Source: Symbiopectobacterium purcellii (lineage in GTDB: Bacteria; Pseudomonadota; Gammaproteobacteria; Enterobacterales; Enterobacteriaceae). Taken from it: a stretch of 64,000 bases of DNA. The notes beneath the pieces are model-generated. The model did not search any database. It had not been told where the DNA came from and saw only the letters and a list, made by a program, of their open reading frames with translations. The stretch lies in contig NZ_CP081864.1 of the NCBI RefSeq assembly GCF_019797845.1, positions 3,720,001 to 3,784,000 of the forward strand, given 5' to 3'. The position numbers and the translations under genes were made by a program. This document shows, piece after piece, positions 63,341 through 64,000 of the stretch. Every line of letters starts with the position of its first letter. Positions within the stretch are counted from its first letter, which is position 1.

Positions 63341-64000
63341 ATGGCTGTCAGCGAACGCAAACATGCGCTGATCACCGGAACCAGCTCCGGCATTGGCGCC
63401 GCCATTGCCCAAACGCTGTTGGCGCAGGGATGGAAAGTGACGGGGCTGTCGCGTCAACCCGGCGCGCTCACGCATCCACAATTTACCCATCAGACGCTGG
63501 ACGTTACCGATCTCGATGCGCTGCAAGGTTATCTTGCGCACATCACCCGGGTCGATGCGGTGATTCACGCCGCAGGCATGATGAAAGCGGCCCCATTGGG
63601 TCAACTCAATGTGGCCGACAGCGAAAAGCTGTGGCGCTTGCATGTACAGGTTGCTGAAGTGCTGGCCGATAGGCTGGTCGATAAATTGCCAAGCGGTGGA
63701 CGCATCATTCTGTTGGGCAGTCGAACCTCCAGCGGTGCGGCGGGACGCAGCCAGTATGTCACCACCAAATCAGCCATGATCGGTATGGTAAGAAGTTGGG
63801 CCGCAGAGTTGGCACCGCGCGGCATCACGGTGAATATCGTGGCGCCGGGAGCCACGGAAACCCCGATGCTAAACCAACCAGGTAGACAGAGTTCGCCGCC
63901 AAAATTGCCTCCAATCGGGCGATTTATCCAGCCACAGGAAGTGGCCGATTTGGTGTGTTATCTGCTCTCGCCGTCTGCCGCCGCCATCACCGGCCAGCAG
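63341..64000 (+). CDS. SDR-family oxidoreductase (3' end outside window)
   Basis: The first 220 codons of a short-chain dehydrogenase: cofactor motif TGTSSGIG near residue 13, HAAG in place of NNAG, Ser in LLGSRTSSG and YVTTK for the catalytic Tyr/Lys. The end ITGQQ shows that little of the C-terminus is missing. It probably oxidises or reduces an intermediate of the acid-sugar pathway coded by the same operon. AGGAG lies upstream of the ATG at 63341, 32 bases after the YhcH gene. Confidence 0.9.
   Translation, partial: MAVSERKHALITGTSSGIGAAIAQTLLAQGWKVTGLSRQPGALTHPQFTHQTLDVTDLDALQGYLAHITRVDAVIHAAGMMKAAPLGQLNVADSEKLWRLHVQVAEVLADRLVDKLPSGGRIILLGSRTSSGAAGRSQYVTTKSAMIGMVRSWAAELAPRGITVNIVAPGATETPMLNQPGRQSSPPKLPPIGRFIQPQEVADLVCYLLSPSAAAITGQQ

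Noticed and set aside
1-64000. tRNA, rRNA, CRISPR arrays, prophage or integrase genes
   Set aside because: None seen on either strand by eye; a scan with dedicated models would be needed to exclude small tRNA remnants.

Overview
The window is a chromosomal segment from an enterobacterium (order Enterobacterales). The core order dusA-pspG-qorA-dnaB-alr-tyrB-uvrA/ssb matches the Escherichia coli arrangement, and aas with an OmrA/OmrB-type sRNA and lysA/lysR lie where E. coli has them. Two chemoreceptors, c-di-GMP enzymes, beta-glucoside and acid-sugar catabolism, and the absence of aphA/yjbQ/yjbR between tyrB and uvrA suggest a plant- or host-associated lineage such as Pectobacteriaceae. The genus is an inference; no rRNA or other decisive marker is present.

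Layout. 1-2.5 kb: 5' end of aas, an OmrA-like sRNA and a chemoreceptor. 2.5-7.6 kb: GNAT acetyltransferase, GntR regulator and a cellobiose/beta-glucoside PTS with 6-phospho-beta-glucosidase; the IIA gene is divergent across three palindromes. 7.7-13 kb: a glycerate module (CdaR regulator, pyruvate kinase, glycerate kinase, GntP permease). 13.5-20 kb: lysA and lysR separated by a four-gene ABC importer. 20-25 kb: a LysR/beta-lactamase-fold/DsbA-like group, then an HPRT/TetR/SDR group. 25-43 kb: core genes dusA to ssb, with accessory genes between tyrB and its neighbours (AroP-like permease, Lrp-type regulator, YitT protein) and between tyrB and uvrA (diguanylate cyclase, chemoreceptor). 43-48 kb: a decayed Rieske oxygenase operon, an SDR and two regulators. 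48.7-51.3 kb: a Zur-box-controlled metal ABC importer. 51-54.7 kb: D-serine dehydratase and a CSS-EAL phosphodiesterase. 54.7-64 kb: a divergent acid-sugar region. One side is DUF1537 kinase, PdxA2 and DeoR. The other is Fe-alcohol dehydrogenase, aldolase, Na+ symporter, sialidase-fold protein, YhcH family and SDR, cut by the window end.

A striking feature is the number of broken genes: glycerate kinase (extra copy of a 7-bp repeat), an ABC permease (late stop), an Lrp-type regulator (+1), three consecutive Rieske-operon genes (frameshift, TGA, TAG), a DapA-family aldolase (-1), and possibly pspG. Core genes are intact. This is either ongoing decay of accessory metabolism, as in a recently host-restricted lineage, or sequencing error; read-level data would decide.

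Regulatory signals read directly from the sequence include sigma-28 (FliA) promoters before a chemoreceptor and before the CSS-EAL gene, a sigma-54 promoter before pspG, a LexA box between uvrA and ssb, a Zur box, GntR-type operators, a TetR-type palindrome, three helically phased 10-bp repeats in the acid-sugar divergent promoter, and an unidentified structured 5' leader before the diguanylate cyclase.
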